From Palaemon carinicauda (taxonomy: Eukaryota; Arthropoda; Malacostraca; Decapoda; Palaemonidae): 64,000 bases of DNA. The position numbers and the translations under genes are program-made. A model generated the notes under the pieces. That model made no database searches and was not told the origin of the DNA. It saw only the letters and a list, made by a program, of their open reading frames with translations. Positions 46,901-56,911 of the stretch are shown piece after piece. Where the stretch lies: contig NC_090757.1 of assembly GCF_036898095.1 (NCBI RefSeq), positions 67,003,911-67,067,910 on the forward strand, read 5' to 3'. Every line of letters starts with the position of its first letter. Position 1 is the first letter of the stretch.

Positions 46901-48025
46901 AGAGGTTCCAGGGTAATTATTCCTAATTCACTGAGAAATTAGGTTTTGTCTGAAATACATGCTGATCACCAATGTATTGTAAGATCAAAGTCAATTGCGA
47001 GAACTTTTGTATGGTGGCCAAGTGTAGATAAAGATGTGGAATGTTATATAAAGAATTGTATGAATTGTGTTATGCAACAGAACAATCCTCAATTTGCTAG
47101 AATGCACCCGTGGGAGTTAACCAGGTATTCATGGCAAAGAGTGCATATAGATTTTGCAGGTCTTTTTTTTAATTATTTGTTTTTGATAGTAGTAGATGCT
47201 TACAGTAAGTGGCCAGAAATTATCCCAATGAAGACAACAACGACTTACGCCACAATTAAAGAGTTAATGCAAATTTTTTCAACGCATGGTATTCCAGAAA
47301 GAATTGTTACAGATAATGGTCCACAATTTACCTCACAAGAGTTTAAAGAATTTTGTAATGTCAATGGTATAAAGCAAACATTTTCAGCTACATATCATCC
47401 ATCCACTAATGGAGAAGCTGAAAGATTTGTCCAAACGTTTAAACACAATATGAAGTGTAGAAAAGCAAATTCAGGTAATATATTTTTGCATGTGTCAAAA
47501 TTTTTATTGTCTTATAGAACAACGCCGCACAGCACAACAGGCGTGGCACCCTCAAATTTGTTGATGGGGAGGAGGATAAGGTGTAAGTTAGATTTGTTGT
47601 ATCCAAGTTTGCAAAGTGATTTAGAAGATAAAGGGTATAAACAAGTAGCAAAGCTTCCTAATGTGAGACATTTTTTACCTTTGTCTGATGTCATGGTAAG
47701 ATCGTACAACACTCCAGAGAAGTGGGTACCAAGAGAGATTGTAAGAGAGATAGGAAATTTACATTATGATGTTCGTGTTGGTGATAATGTTGTAAAACGT
47801 CATGTTGATCAATTACAGCCGTTAAACAGAAAGACAGTAGAGCATGTGAATGTTAGAGATGAGAAACTTAAAGAAGTAGTTAGATCAAATGAGTCAAATA
47901 TTAACCAAGATGGTCCAACATCCAATGTAGATTCAGAACCAATTCATGTACCAGTACAAGATGAAGTTAAAGTGCTTCCTAATAGGATTAACAGAGGAAA
48001 GCCCCCTGAGAGATTAGATTTATGA
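43987..48025 (+). pseudogene. Mag copy D gag-pro-RT-RNase H-IN
   Basis: Gag is open from 43987 but a 7-bp duplication (AATAGGT) near 44515 shifts the frame. It resumes at 44543 (knuckles CFRCGKTDHL and CQNCRKMGHF; protease DTAAD). A TGA replaces Trp at about 45257. RT-RNase H runs 45269-46942 with a 9-bp in-frame deletion before GCSVFSKLD. A TAG after LRN (46940) precedes the integrase, which is complete to its natural end (46946-48025; PPERLDL). It lacks the missing A and the TAA seen in B and C, and the insertion and 17-bp deletion seen in A and B. Confidence 0.88.
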
Positions 48026-48060
48026 AGATTTTTACAATGTCAAGTTAAGGGGGAGGAGAC

Positions 48061-48550
48061 TGTTATGTATTATTGTAATAATGTACTATATTATTTCAAG
48101 TGTTGCAGGTATTGCGCAACATTGCATCATATTGCACGAATAAGACATGTTATGCTTTGTACATATGAGTAATGATTTGTTTTGGTATTAGGATTCAAAC
48201 ATTTGTTGATTACCTCAAAGATAGGATGTGATTCTTTATGGTTTTGTACTTGAGTAGGATTTAAGTCTTTTCAGAGCAATGCTCTTTTGTTTAGCAATGT
48301 TTTGGTTTGTCAGATTGTGTAAGACGCTCCATATACACTTGGGAGTCAGCTGTCACAGAGTAAACACAGTACAATGTAGTCTTTTATACATTAAACGTAT
48401 TTTTAGAATACCAACGTCTTATTACCCATCAAGCCCACACTGACGACAAAGATGGGATCAGCTGAGAAATAATTACTAACAATTGTTCATCTATGTTCCA
48501 GGTAATTATTATGGTTAATAGAACTTCCTACCAAAGTACCATATCCCACA
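48061..48550 (+). repeat. LTR5 of the Mag array
   Basis: 490 bp, preceded by the polypurine tract and followed by TTAAC (48551-48555), the partner of 23033-23037. Confidence 0.93.
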
Positions 48551-48555
48551 TTAAC

Positions 48556-48636
48556 CACTTGGGAGACTTTTCGTTTGGTTCGACCAACATTCCTAACTGA
48601 AATGGCCTTTCTCGCCACACTAATAACAGAAATTTT
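48556..48636 (-). pseudogene. Gmr1-like gag zinc knuckle (fragment between insertions)
   Basis: On the minus strand one frame reads FCY-stop-CGEKGHFS-stop-ECW: a CX2CX4HX4C knuckle with all three Cys and the His in place despite two stops. Read across the Mag array (joining at TTAAC) the same frame continues into the protease region at 23032. On its other side lies DIRS copy 2 and then the rest of gag. Confidence 0.78.
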
Positions 48637-48990
48637 TGGGCTCAAGCCATGGCGTCCTGATGGAAGGTTCCTTTTTGGTAGCTTCCTTGGGTATATAACT
48701 ACTAAGATATTCCCAGAGAATTTAACCACAGGTTATCACAGAATTCTAACTTCTGGAGTGAGTATCCTAAAGGTTTCCCTTTAGGACATCGTATATCAAT
48801 AGGGGACGCATGTATTAACGCGCCACATAGCTATCTGCACCCCACATAGAGTTAACACTTCGATGTGGACGGGTGGAGAATAGCTGGGGAGCCGTTCCAC
48901 AGCTATACTCGTCCGTGGCTACTTTTGGTACTCGAAACGTAAGCAAACAGGCGGCATTGCTAAATGACGTCACCTCCGTCCTCATCCTTC
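48637..48990 (+). repeat. Left inverted terminal repeat of DIRS copy 2
   Basis: It pairs with 57088-57472: GGTTCCTTTTTGGTAGCTTC, TTGGGTATATAACTACTAAG, CACATAGAGTTAACACTTCG and TGACGTCACCTCCGTCCTCA all recur as reverse complements there. Confidence 0.9.
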
Positions 48991-51299
48991 TTCTAGTAGC
49001 TTGCCTTGCTAAGACGGATTTTCCCTTGTGCTATTTTCATCGGCTTGCATCTTCGTTATGTCGCTACCTTCGGCCTCGCCTTCTTCTGGAATTGTTGAGT
49101 ACCAGGTCCCAGTATTGTTTAAATAAGCTCTGACCGTAAAGTAACTTTTACTTTTCGAGATATTTTATGTTTTCTGGCAGAGCTGTGCTACTATCGGACT
49201 GTTACCCTGTATGCGTTATTTAGCTAGCCTGAACAGCTTATTCCGGCCCCTTTTAACTAATTGATACTATTAGTTATTTAGTCTTCATAGCTAGGAACTT
49301 CATATATCGTGTTTTGACGCTTTTTTATCGGTCATCGCCTGACCCCATACCAGATCGCTAGCTTAGCCCCTAGGCCAGAGCGGCTATCACCAGTGTTCAT
49401 GCATGATATATTACAGTGATCCTAGGTTAAGTTATGAAGATAGTGGCATTATTTTATGATACTGTTTACTGTGATGCAAGTGTTTTCGCCTTCAGGGACC
49501 ATATAGGGGATAGGTTTGATAGTGTGCCTTTCTAACCTAACCTAAATGTAAGACCCCTATATGCTCCCTTCACCCCCTGCCTTAGGGCATTCCCTCTGTG
49601 TAGCCTTGCTCCCCCTACCACATAAGGGGATCAAGTTCATACCAGAGAACCTATCGCTTCTCTGTCCTCCCTAAAGGAATGATCCCCCCTTAGGGTTGCG
49701 CCCGAGAATGAGGAACGGCCTGCCCTTCCTCAATTGCTGAGGTTAGGTTACCTGACCTTCCTTGCAATTGCGATACGTCTTCCAGCCTTCCTAGCTTAGG
49801 GTGTAACATCCCTGCTCTAGGTTAGGCCTCGGGGGGAGCTAGTTCTGTGCCTTGCTTGAAACGGTACCCATGCACCGTTCTCAGCCAGGCTGCCTACCTT
49901 AGGCTAGGGAGCGTCCTCCCTTCCTTGGTGGCCGCTTTGGTACAGAGCCTCCCCTATGGAAGACCCTGCTTCTTCTTCCCTCCCCACCTATCCCTTGTAT
50001 GGCCTAGCCTATACTTAGGTTTGCCTATACCCATCTGTCCCCTGTCCTACAACTCCTCCTTAGGGTGGAGTTACAGGGCTATCTTGAGTCCCTGAGTGCA
50101 GTTCACTCCGGGCCATATACCCTTCATAGTGTCCTATGGGGTTAGCCACTGGATGCGTTTTGTCCGCAGGGGTTCTCTCCCCTCTTGGGTGTTCCCTAGC
50201 CCTCCCTTGGGCTACTCTGGCTCCCGGCCGCCTGCCGGCCCCCTGCCATTGGGTGATAGGGCTAGCCTCTATCATGGGTACACCCATTCAGGTGGGATGC
50301 TATGGGGTTCGTGTCCTTACCCCTCCATCCCTCCTTCTGTCACTTTTCCTGTCCTGGTGCTGGTCCCTTGTCGCCTCTACTGCCGGCGATACCGCCCTCC
50401 CCCCTTGGTGACACATTCCTTGTTCCCCCCTGGCCGACAGTCCTCCGTGTGCCGGAGGGCTGCCGCCTCCCGTCGGTGTACAGCTGATGGCCTACCCTTA
50501 TACCTCCTAGCTTCGGTCGTCCGTCCATCGGGCCGCCCCCCCGGCGTGCTGGCATCCATTGCCGGCGGTCCGGATTTGCTATATCCACTTTCCCTATCCT
50601 ATGACCCTGTCACCAGGCCGGCAGCCGAAGGCTGCCGGAGCCGCCGTCATCCTGGCATTACTCCTGACTTCTCTATGTGTCTTCACTAATGCCAGAAACT
50701 CTGCTGGAGCGGCCTCCGGCGTGCCGCCGGTCTGCCGGAGCCTTCCGGAGACGCCAAGAGACTTGCACCCCTTCTCCCAGCTATCAACACCATGCTGATA
50801 GCCCTACACTGCAACCAGATGGCTTGGCTACCTAAATAGATAGGTATTGTCTTACCGTTCTATTAATAGCCGTGCTGTCTTCTTGCATATCACAATTTTC
50901 CAGCATGCTGTGTGTATCTTAGCACGGCTGGTTGCCGGAAACCGTTGCCCTATGGGATCTTCTACACCCCTATTTTAATGGCCTGAGTGGTCTCAGTCCC
51001 AGATTTACATCTTAGGCATTTCCTACTAGAATTCCTTTTGCCTCCCTGGCGATCTATGAAGAGTTCTGCCTTGTGTCCTCGGCCACAAACAAATTGCCTA
51101 TGGATAAGGTTACGGTAACCAGCCGGGCAGGATACACGGAGTATGTATCTATCTACTTCATTTCCCGCTCCACTCTCTAACATTACAATGTTATTAATTA
51201 CTTAAGATTAAGTTAAAGTTAACTTCTTAATGTTTAACTTTAGAAAAATATAAGTCATTTGTATGACTTCCATATACTCATGTTCTCTTTCTCTTACAG
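48991..51299 (+). other. DIRS copy 2 5' leader
   Basis: 2.3 kb of pyrimidine- and GC-rich sequence. Several frames are open by composition (for example 50096-50689) but show no family motifs, and I see no gene. It ends in a textbook 3' splice site (pyrimidine tract, CTCTTTCTCTTACAG, AG at 51298-51299) just before the Cys-rich gag N-terminus, which suggests that gag mRNA is spliced. The donor could not be placed. Confidence 0.5.
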
Positions 51300-53263
51300 G
51301 AGGAGTACGTGAAATGTGACCACAACTTCTGTGGAGTGAAGCGCCCGCACTTCTACGGGCACACGGCGTGTAGGACCCATGCCCCTTGCGCCAACAAGAA
51401 AGGCGATCTGAAGTTTTGGGACCCGCAGAACTGTACAGTCTGCAAGGACCGCCTGGTCGAGGCGTTCAATAATCCTCCTTCAGCGGAGGTTAGGGACTCT
51501 TCTCGAGAGAAGCTACGCAAGTGGGTGCGTGGCTTTCAGAAGAACGCCACTGAACCATAACTTGCCACCGAAGACTTGAGGGCCTTGCTTTTCCCGAAGG
51601 CATCCCCAGACTCAGTGGTCCCCAAGGATCAGATCCCCACTGTCCAGATAACGGTGGAACCAGATGTAGTTATGGCTCAGTCCATGCACGAGTGCTGTTT
51701 GGATGCTGACAACGCGGAACGTATGTCGGAAGTGTCGTAGAATACGGAGAGGAACCTCATGGGCGACAAACTGGACTATGAGGAAGACCAGGGGGAATAC
51801 CCTGAGTCGGAGCAGGAGGTCGCTCCACCTTCCACCCCCACACCGACTCCTACACTGACGGACGTATCACTCCCGTCTACATCTGCTACCCCGGATCCCA
51901 CCCCATCCAACACCCAGGAGATCTTCAAAATGCTTGAGGCTCTCATGGATAAGAAACTCCGCGAGACGCATGAGTTCTTCAGGTCCAACATGGGAAGTTT
52001 GAAGCAGCCGAAAAGGATTTCGGCTAAGGACCTCCCCGCATGCTCAGATACCAACCCCTGGAGGTATGCCGAGCACATGCCAATTACGACGGGCAAGATC
52101 TTCATAAGCGAAAAGATCGGCTCGATTGTGCTGGAAGAAGTGGAATTCTTCCCGAACTTTGAGGCTTATCCGGACTGTTACGTCCGACTTCGATCCGAAC
52201 CTGCCTCTAAAGAAGAGACCGAACCGAAGGAGGTTATAGTGTTCGATCTCGCGAAGGCCCAGGCTATGCTGGCCAATACAGTGAAAAGTAGGGGCTTCAC
52301 CTGCTTGAAACTTCCGGCGCTTAGCAAGAAGCACCCTACCTACGTCGCACCAGACGATGCGACCCTCCCCTTCTTGGAAAAGGCCTTCACTGTGGTACAT
52401 AAGGCAGTGGAAGAAGGAAAACCTTGCCCTGCACTGGAGGAGTGCAGACCCTTCTCCCTGACTACTCCCTCTGATGTTAGACACTGGAAAGATGTCCAGT
52501 CAACATTTGTGGTGGGAAAACTAGAACCTGAGGTCGCTGGCCGTCAGTTTAACGAAGATCTCCCAAAACTTAATGACCATCTCCTTCGTCGGGAACATGA
52601 CACGAAGGAAAGGCTCGCCGCATCCATGTCCCTCCAAGTACAGCTCGAAGTCATGGCCGGTGACACTAGCGTCCCTGACTACTACATGGTTCTCGCCAAA
52701 ACACATTTGGTGACCGTAGTAAAAGATCTGTACAGCTTCACGAAGGCTCGTAGAGCCTGTCGTGAATTCGTGTTCTCCAGTGCCACAGTGAGACACGAAC
52801 CCCGGAGGCTGATATCCTCCAACATCTGGGGTAAGCACCTCTTTCCCTCTTCCCTTGTGAAAGAGATCACCGACAAGGCCGCCACAGAGAACAGGAACCT
52901 TCTCCACAAGTGGGGCATGTCGAAGAAAAGGAAATCCTCTCAGGACGACGGCCCTCAACCTAAGAGAGACCCACAAAACCGAAACCCCAGCAACGTCAAC
53001 AGAGACGGCAGTTTCCGGGATCCGCTACTCCCCAAGTGGCAGCTCAGCCACAGCAGACCATTCAGCTGGTCACCCAACCGGTCTTGTCACAGTCGCCGGT
53101 TTTCAACCCTGCTTTTGAGCAACGGTCAACTACCTTTCGTCCCAAAGGTAGAGGCTCAAACAGAGGTGCAGGCAGAGAAGCATCTCGCCGTCCCTCCAGA
53201 GGCAGAGGAGGAAAGGGAGCTAGCGGCCGAGGTAGCAAACCCTCGGGAAACCAGAAGCAATGA
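51300..53263 (+). pseudogene. DIRS copy 2 gag
   Basis: A Cys/His-rich N-terminus (CDHNFCG, HTACRTHAPC, CTVCKDRL; 51315-51450) is followed by a stop at about 51558 and another near 51738. Then one long frame (from 51759) has an acidic, Pro/Thr-rich stretch. The conserved core follows: CSDTNPWRYAEHMPI, LSKKHPTY, KPCPALEECRPFSL, ARRACREFVFSSATV, ATENRNLLHKWGMSKKRK. An Arg/Gly-rich tail (RGAGREASRRPSRGRGGKGA) is read in a second frame, 53036-53263. Its equivalent in copy 1 is in the same relative frame. The two stops make it defective unless they are read through. Confidence 0.82.
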
Positions 53264-55104
53264 AGTGCTTCTGGTGGGAGAAAGACTCCGCCAATTCCAG
53301 GATCGTTGGACCTTTGATCCCTGGGCACACAGCATCGTCAAGAAGGGTCTATGCTGAAGCTGGACTCAACCACCCCCAACCTTCCCGCAGTTCTTCCAAC
53401 AGTCAACCCCCCCTTCTGGAAGAATATGTCCTAGAACTCTTGAACAAGAAGGTGATAAAGAGGGTAAAGTCAACCAAGTTCCAAGGGAGACTGTTTTGCG
53501 TCCCCAAGAAGGACTCCGACAAACTCAGAGTCATTCTAAACTTATCCCCCATCAACAAGTTCATAGCGAACAAAAAGTTCAAGATGCTGACTCTTCAACA
53601 GATAAGGACCCTTCTGCCTCAAGGTTCCTACACGGTCTTCATAGACCTGGCGGATGCCTACTGGCACGTTCCAATGAACCACCACGCTTCCTCCTACCTA
53701 GGATTTCGACTCCAAAGGAAAAGCTACGCTTTCAGGGCCATGCCGTTCGGCCTCAATGTGGCCCCACGGATCTTCACAAAGCTGGCAGACGCCATCGTTC
53801 AACAGCTCCACCTCCTCGGCGTCCAGGTGATGGCCTACCTTGACGACTGGCTGATCTGGGCTCCATCGCCCGAAGATTGTCTAAGATCCTGCAACAAAGT
53901 CACCCAGTTTCTGGAACACCTGGGATTCAAGATAAACAGAAAGAAATCTCGCCTCTCTCCAGCTCAGAAGTTCCAATGGTTAGGAATCCAGTGTAATCTT
54001 CAGTCACACCGCCTTTCCATTCCCCAGAAGAAAAGGAAGGAAATAGCAGGGTCTGTCAAAAGACTGCTGAAACCCAAACGGATCTCAAGACGTCAGCAGG
54101 ATCGAGTTCTAGGCTATCTACAGTTCGCCTCAGTGACAAACCCAGTGCTGCGTGCACAGCTAAAGGATGCCGCGGGAGTCTGGAGACGTTCCGCATCCAT
54201 CGCTCGAAGAGACCTCAAGAGACAGCTCACAAACAGACTTCGGTTACTGCTAAAGCCGTGGTCGGAAGCAAAGGCCCTGAAAAGGTCCATCCCTCTTCAA
54301 CACCCACCTCCATCACTCAACATCCACACGGACGCTTCGCTGGAGGGTTGGGGAGGTCACTCCCACCAAAAACAGGCTCAAGGAACATGGTCTCCCCTAT
54401 TCAAGACGTTTCACATCAACATCTTGGAGGCCATGGCGATCCTTCTAACTCTGAAGAAACTCTCCCCGCCTTCCTCGATCCATATTCGTCTAACCCTGGA
54501 CAACTTGGTGGTAGTTCGATGTCTCAATCGCCAAGGCTCAAGATCGCCCCGGATAAATCAGGTACTTCTCCCAATCTTCCGTCTGGCAGAGAAGAAGAAA
54601 TGGCACCTGTCTGCAGTTCATCTACAAGGATTCCGCAACGTGACGGCGGACGCTTTATCTTGGACAAGCCCGATAGAGTCGGAATGGTCTCTAGAAGCAA
54701 GATCCTTCTCCTTCATCTCTCACCAAGTCCCAGAACTTCAGATCGATCTCTTCGCAACGAGCGACAACAATCAACTTCCTCGATATGTGGTCCCGTACGA
54801 GGACCCCAAGGCAGAAGCAGTGGATGCCATGTCACTGGATTGGAACAGATGGTCCAGGATCTACCTGTTCCCTCCCACCAACCTTCTGCTGAAAGTCCTC
54901 TCCAAACTGAGAACCTTCAAAGGGACAGCGGCCCTAGTGGCTCCCAAGTGGCCCAGGAGCAACTGGTACCCCCTAGTCCTGGAGCTACAACCCACGCTGA
55001 TCCCTCTCCCGGGCCCAGTTCTCTCCCAGCAAGTACAGAAGTCGACTGTCTTCGCTTCATCGTCGAAAGTCAGGGACCTTCATCTCATGATTTTCTCTCC
55101 CTAG
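53260..55104 (+). CDS. DIRS copy 2 RT / RNase H / methyltransferase-like polyprotein
   Basis: An open frame of 614 residues. RT: LFCVPKKDSDKLRVILNLSP (about residue 80), FIDLADAYWHVPM, AMPFGLNVAPRIF and catalytic YLDDW (Tyr193-Trp197). RNase H: HTDASLEGWGG (Asp358), ILEAMAILLTL, LDNLVVVRCLNRQGS and NVTADALSW. The C-terminal module has IDLFATSDNNQLPRY and LFPPTNLLLKV (Phe537-Pro539). In DIRS elements this module is compared with DAM-type adenine methyltransferases, but here the NPPF-like box is FPPT and activity is doubtful. The conserved start of pol (VGERLRQFQDRWTFDPW) lies in the gag frame just upstream, so a +1-type shift near 53350 is implied. The last part overlaps the recombinase ORF. 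Confidence 0.88.
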   Translation: MKCFWWEKDSANSRIVGPLIPGHTASSRRVYAEAGLNHPQPSRSSSNSQPPLLEEYVLELLNKKVIKRVKSTKFQGRLFCVPKKDSDKLRVILNLSPINKFIANKKFKMLTLQQIRTLLPQGSYTVFIDLADAYWHVPMNHHASSYLGFRLQRKSYAFRAMPFGLNVAPRIFTKLADAIVQQLHLLGVQVMAYLDDWLIWAPSPEDCLRSCNKVTQFLEHLGFKINRKKSRLSPAQKFQWLGIQCNLQSHRLSIPQKKRKEIAGSVKRLLKPKRISRRQQDRVLGYLQFASVTNPVLRAQLKDAAGVWRRSASIARRDLKRQLTNRLRLLLKPWSEAKALKRSIPLQHPPPSLNIHTDASLEGWGGHSHQKQAQGTWSPLFKTFHINILEAMAILLTLKKLSPPSSIHIRLTLDNLVVVRCLNRQGSRSPRINQVLLPIFRLAEKKKWHLSAVHLQGFRNVTADALSWTSPIESEWSLEARSFSFISHQVPELQIDLFATSDNNQLPRYVVPYEDPKAEAVDAMSLDWNRWSRIYLFPPTNLLLKVLSKLRTFKGTAALVAPKWPRSNWYPLVLELQPTLIPLPGPVLSQQVQKSTVFASSSKVRDLHLMIFSP

Positions 55105-56075
55105 CCGCAAAGAAAAGGTTTGGGATCTCGAAGAAAAGTCTAGACTTCCTCGAGGAATACAAGACCGAATCCACACGACGGCAATACGAATCATCCTGGA
55201 GAAAATGGGTCTCATTCGTCAAGGCAAAAAATCCTACGGAAATCACCATTGATTTTTGCATGTCCTTCTTCATTCACCTTCATGGACAGGGCTTAGCAGT
55301 CAACACGATTTCTACCTGCAAATCGGCCTTGACTAGACCACTACTGTACGCCTTCCAGATTGATCTGTCCAGCGACATCTTCAATAAACTGCCGAAGGCA
55401 TGCGCTTGTCTATGCCCAGCACCCCCACCAAAACCTATCTCCTGGTCCCTGGACAAGGTGCTCCATTTTGCCTCCAACTTGGACAACGATTCGTGCCCTC
55501 TCAAGGATCTGACTCAAAAAGTTTTATTTCTTTTTGCTCTTGCCTCAGGAGCCCGAGTCAGCGAAATAGTGGCATTATCAAGGGACGAGGGTCACATCCT
55601 GTTTACAGACTCAGGAGACCTTACCCTCTTCCCGGATCCGACGTTTCTCGCTAAAAACGAACTACCCACCAAAAGATGGGGCCCTTGGAGAATATGCCCC
55701 CTGAAAGAAGATGACTCTCTATGTCCAGTAGAGAGCCTCAAGGTCTATCTTCGTAGAACTTCTGACTTTGGTGGAGGCCAACTCTTCAAAGGAGAAACAT
55801 CGGGTAGCGACCTGTCACTGAAACAACTAAGAGCGAAAATCACCTACTTCATTCGCAGAGCGAATCCTGATAGTACACCCGCAGGTCATGATCCTAGAAA
55901 AGTCGCATCGTCTCTGAATTTTTTCCAGAGCATGAATTTCGAAAGCCTCAAGAGTTTCACAGGCTGGAAATCCTCGCGTGTTTTCTTCAAGCATTACGCG
56001 AAACAAGTGCATAAAGTCAAACATTTCGTGGTAGCCGCAGGTAGTGTTATGAAACCTGCACCTAACTCTGCATAG
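54258..56075 (+). CDS. DIRS copy 2 tyrosine recombinase, long ORF overlapping RNase H
   Basis: An open frame of 605 residues. The recombinase occupies about residues 275-605: core-binding part (STRRQYESSWRKWVSFVKAK, CKSALTRPLLYAFQI), then catalytic Arg433 (SGARVSEIVAL), the His544-x-x-Arg547 box (GHDPRK), Trp570 (TGWKSS) and Tyr580 (KHYAKQ). These match the R-H-R-W-Y set of DIRS recombinases. Residues 1-280 overlap the RNase H and methyltransferase-like region in another frame and are Ser/Pro/Arg-rich without known motifs. The real start may therefore be further in. No inactivating change is seen in the recombinase. Confidence 0.9.
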   Translation: MVGSKGPEKVHPSSTPTSITQHPHGRFAGGLGRSLPPKTGSRNMVSPIQDVSHQHLGGHGDPSNSEETLPAFLDPYSSNPGQLGGSSMSQSPRLKIAPDKSGTSPNLPSGREEEMAPVCSSSTRIPQRDGGRFILDKPDRVGMVSRSKILLLHLSPSPRTSDRSLRNERQQSTSSICGPVRGPQGRSSGCHVTGLEQMVQDLPVPSHQPSAESPLQTENLQRDSGPSGSQVAQEQLVPPSPGATTHADPSPGPSSLPASTEVDCLRFIVESQGPSSHDFLSLAAKKRFGISKKSLDFLEEYKTESTRRQYESSWRKWVSFVKAKNPTEITIDFCMSFFIHLHGQGLAVNTISTCKSALTRPLLYAFQIDLSSDIFNKLPKACACLCPAPPPKPISWSLDKVLHFASNLDNDSCPLKDLTQKVLFLFALASGARVSEIVALSRDEGHILFTDSGDLTLFPDPTFLAKNELPTKRWGPWRICPLKEDDSLCPVESLKVYLRRTSDFGGGQLFKGETSGSDLSLKQLRAKITYFIRRANPDSTPAGHDPRKVASSLNFFQSMNFESLKSFTGWKSSRVFFKHYAKQVHKVKHFVVAAGSVMKPAPNSA

Positions 56076-56911
56076 AACAGTGAGGTACTTGAGACTAACT
56101 CTTCGGGTGCCTATGTTGATCCTCGTGTGATACGTAGTGAATTCAGAGACACTTAGTGTTTTTTCATAGACTGTTCTTTACAAGGTGAAATGTCATAGTC
56201 GTCACATGAGTGCCGCATGCCTAGAGCATGATGTGTTTTTTCCTTATTAAAGACTGACGTTCCTCTGGAACCAGTGCCTTCTAATAATTTGAAATTTTCT
56301 TTCAGATTCAAGAGCGAAGTCTTTCATTACTGTGTACATTATAATTTATTGTAAATTACTTTTACATCCCTTATTGCATTTATTTACCATATTCTGCAAT
56401 TGTGAAATAAAATTTCTATTTTATTACTTGTGCGTCTCAATCCGCTCCTACTTATACTATGAAATACATGGTTGTCATAGTTTCATTATCCCCTTTTTTT
56501 CTTTAAAAAATGATAAAGAATAATACTTTCAATCCATATTATATACTCACCTATGCTATGTAATATTCCTAACTGAATACTTACTTGCGCTATACCTTCG
56601 AGACCAGATCGTTCTCTTGTTACAAAATACAGTGCCTAACCACCACTTGTCTGTCATTGAGAATGTTCCTATATGAATATCAACCATTCTCTCTTGTCTC
56701 CGAGTTCTTCACGTTCTCCCCTCAAGGTGGGTAGCCCTTCGATAACCACTTTGATCTTCAGCATGGTCCGTTGGGACTTCTCTGCCAAGGGGGGCAGGAA
56801 GTTTCATCCCCACGGAACCTCTATCGAGGTCACTATGGTTACCCTATTCAAAGCCCTCGGCACTTACACTATGAGGGGAAATCTACCACGATACATTGAT
56901 TCTCTGGTATT
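56076..56911 (+). other. DIRS copy 2 3' untranslated region
   Basis: No gene seen between the recombinase stop and the internal complementary region. Confidence 0.6.

Larger units (their letters stand above)
23033..48555 (+). mobile_element. Tandem array of four Mag-like Ty3/gypsy elements sharing five LTRs
   Basis: Structure: TTAAC - LTR1 - internal A - LTR2 - internal B - LTR3 - internal C - LTR4 - internal D - LTR5 - TTAAC. The 5-bp direct repeat (23033-23037 and 48551-48555) flanks only the outer LTRs. Each internal region is followed by the same polypurine tract (AAGGGGGAGGAGAC) directly before the next LTR. The unit is about 4.5 kb without the piggyBac-like insertions. Mag clade is judged from the RT/RNase H sequence style (LPYGVASSPAIWQQTMDKIF, FIDDILIAG). 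No envelope gene is present. Confidence 0.9.

Noticed and set aside
26913..47712. Repeated minus-strand ORFs of 65-171 codons through the Mag copies
   Set aside because: They recur at fixed positions opposite gag, RT and integrase and are antisense shadows of AT-rich coding sequence.
50096..50689. 197-codon plus-strand ORF in the DIRS leader
   Set aside because: Pro/Ser/Leu-rich translation of GC-rich sequence, no motif, overlapping open frames in all phases, and upstream of the splice acceptor.
50962..51183. Minus-strand ORF with several Cys (CGRGHKAELF, CLRCKSG)
   Set aside because: It looks zinc-finger-like but lies antisense to the element's leader with no homologue in copy 1 or the other DIRS. 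Too little support.
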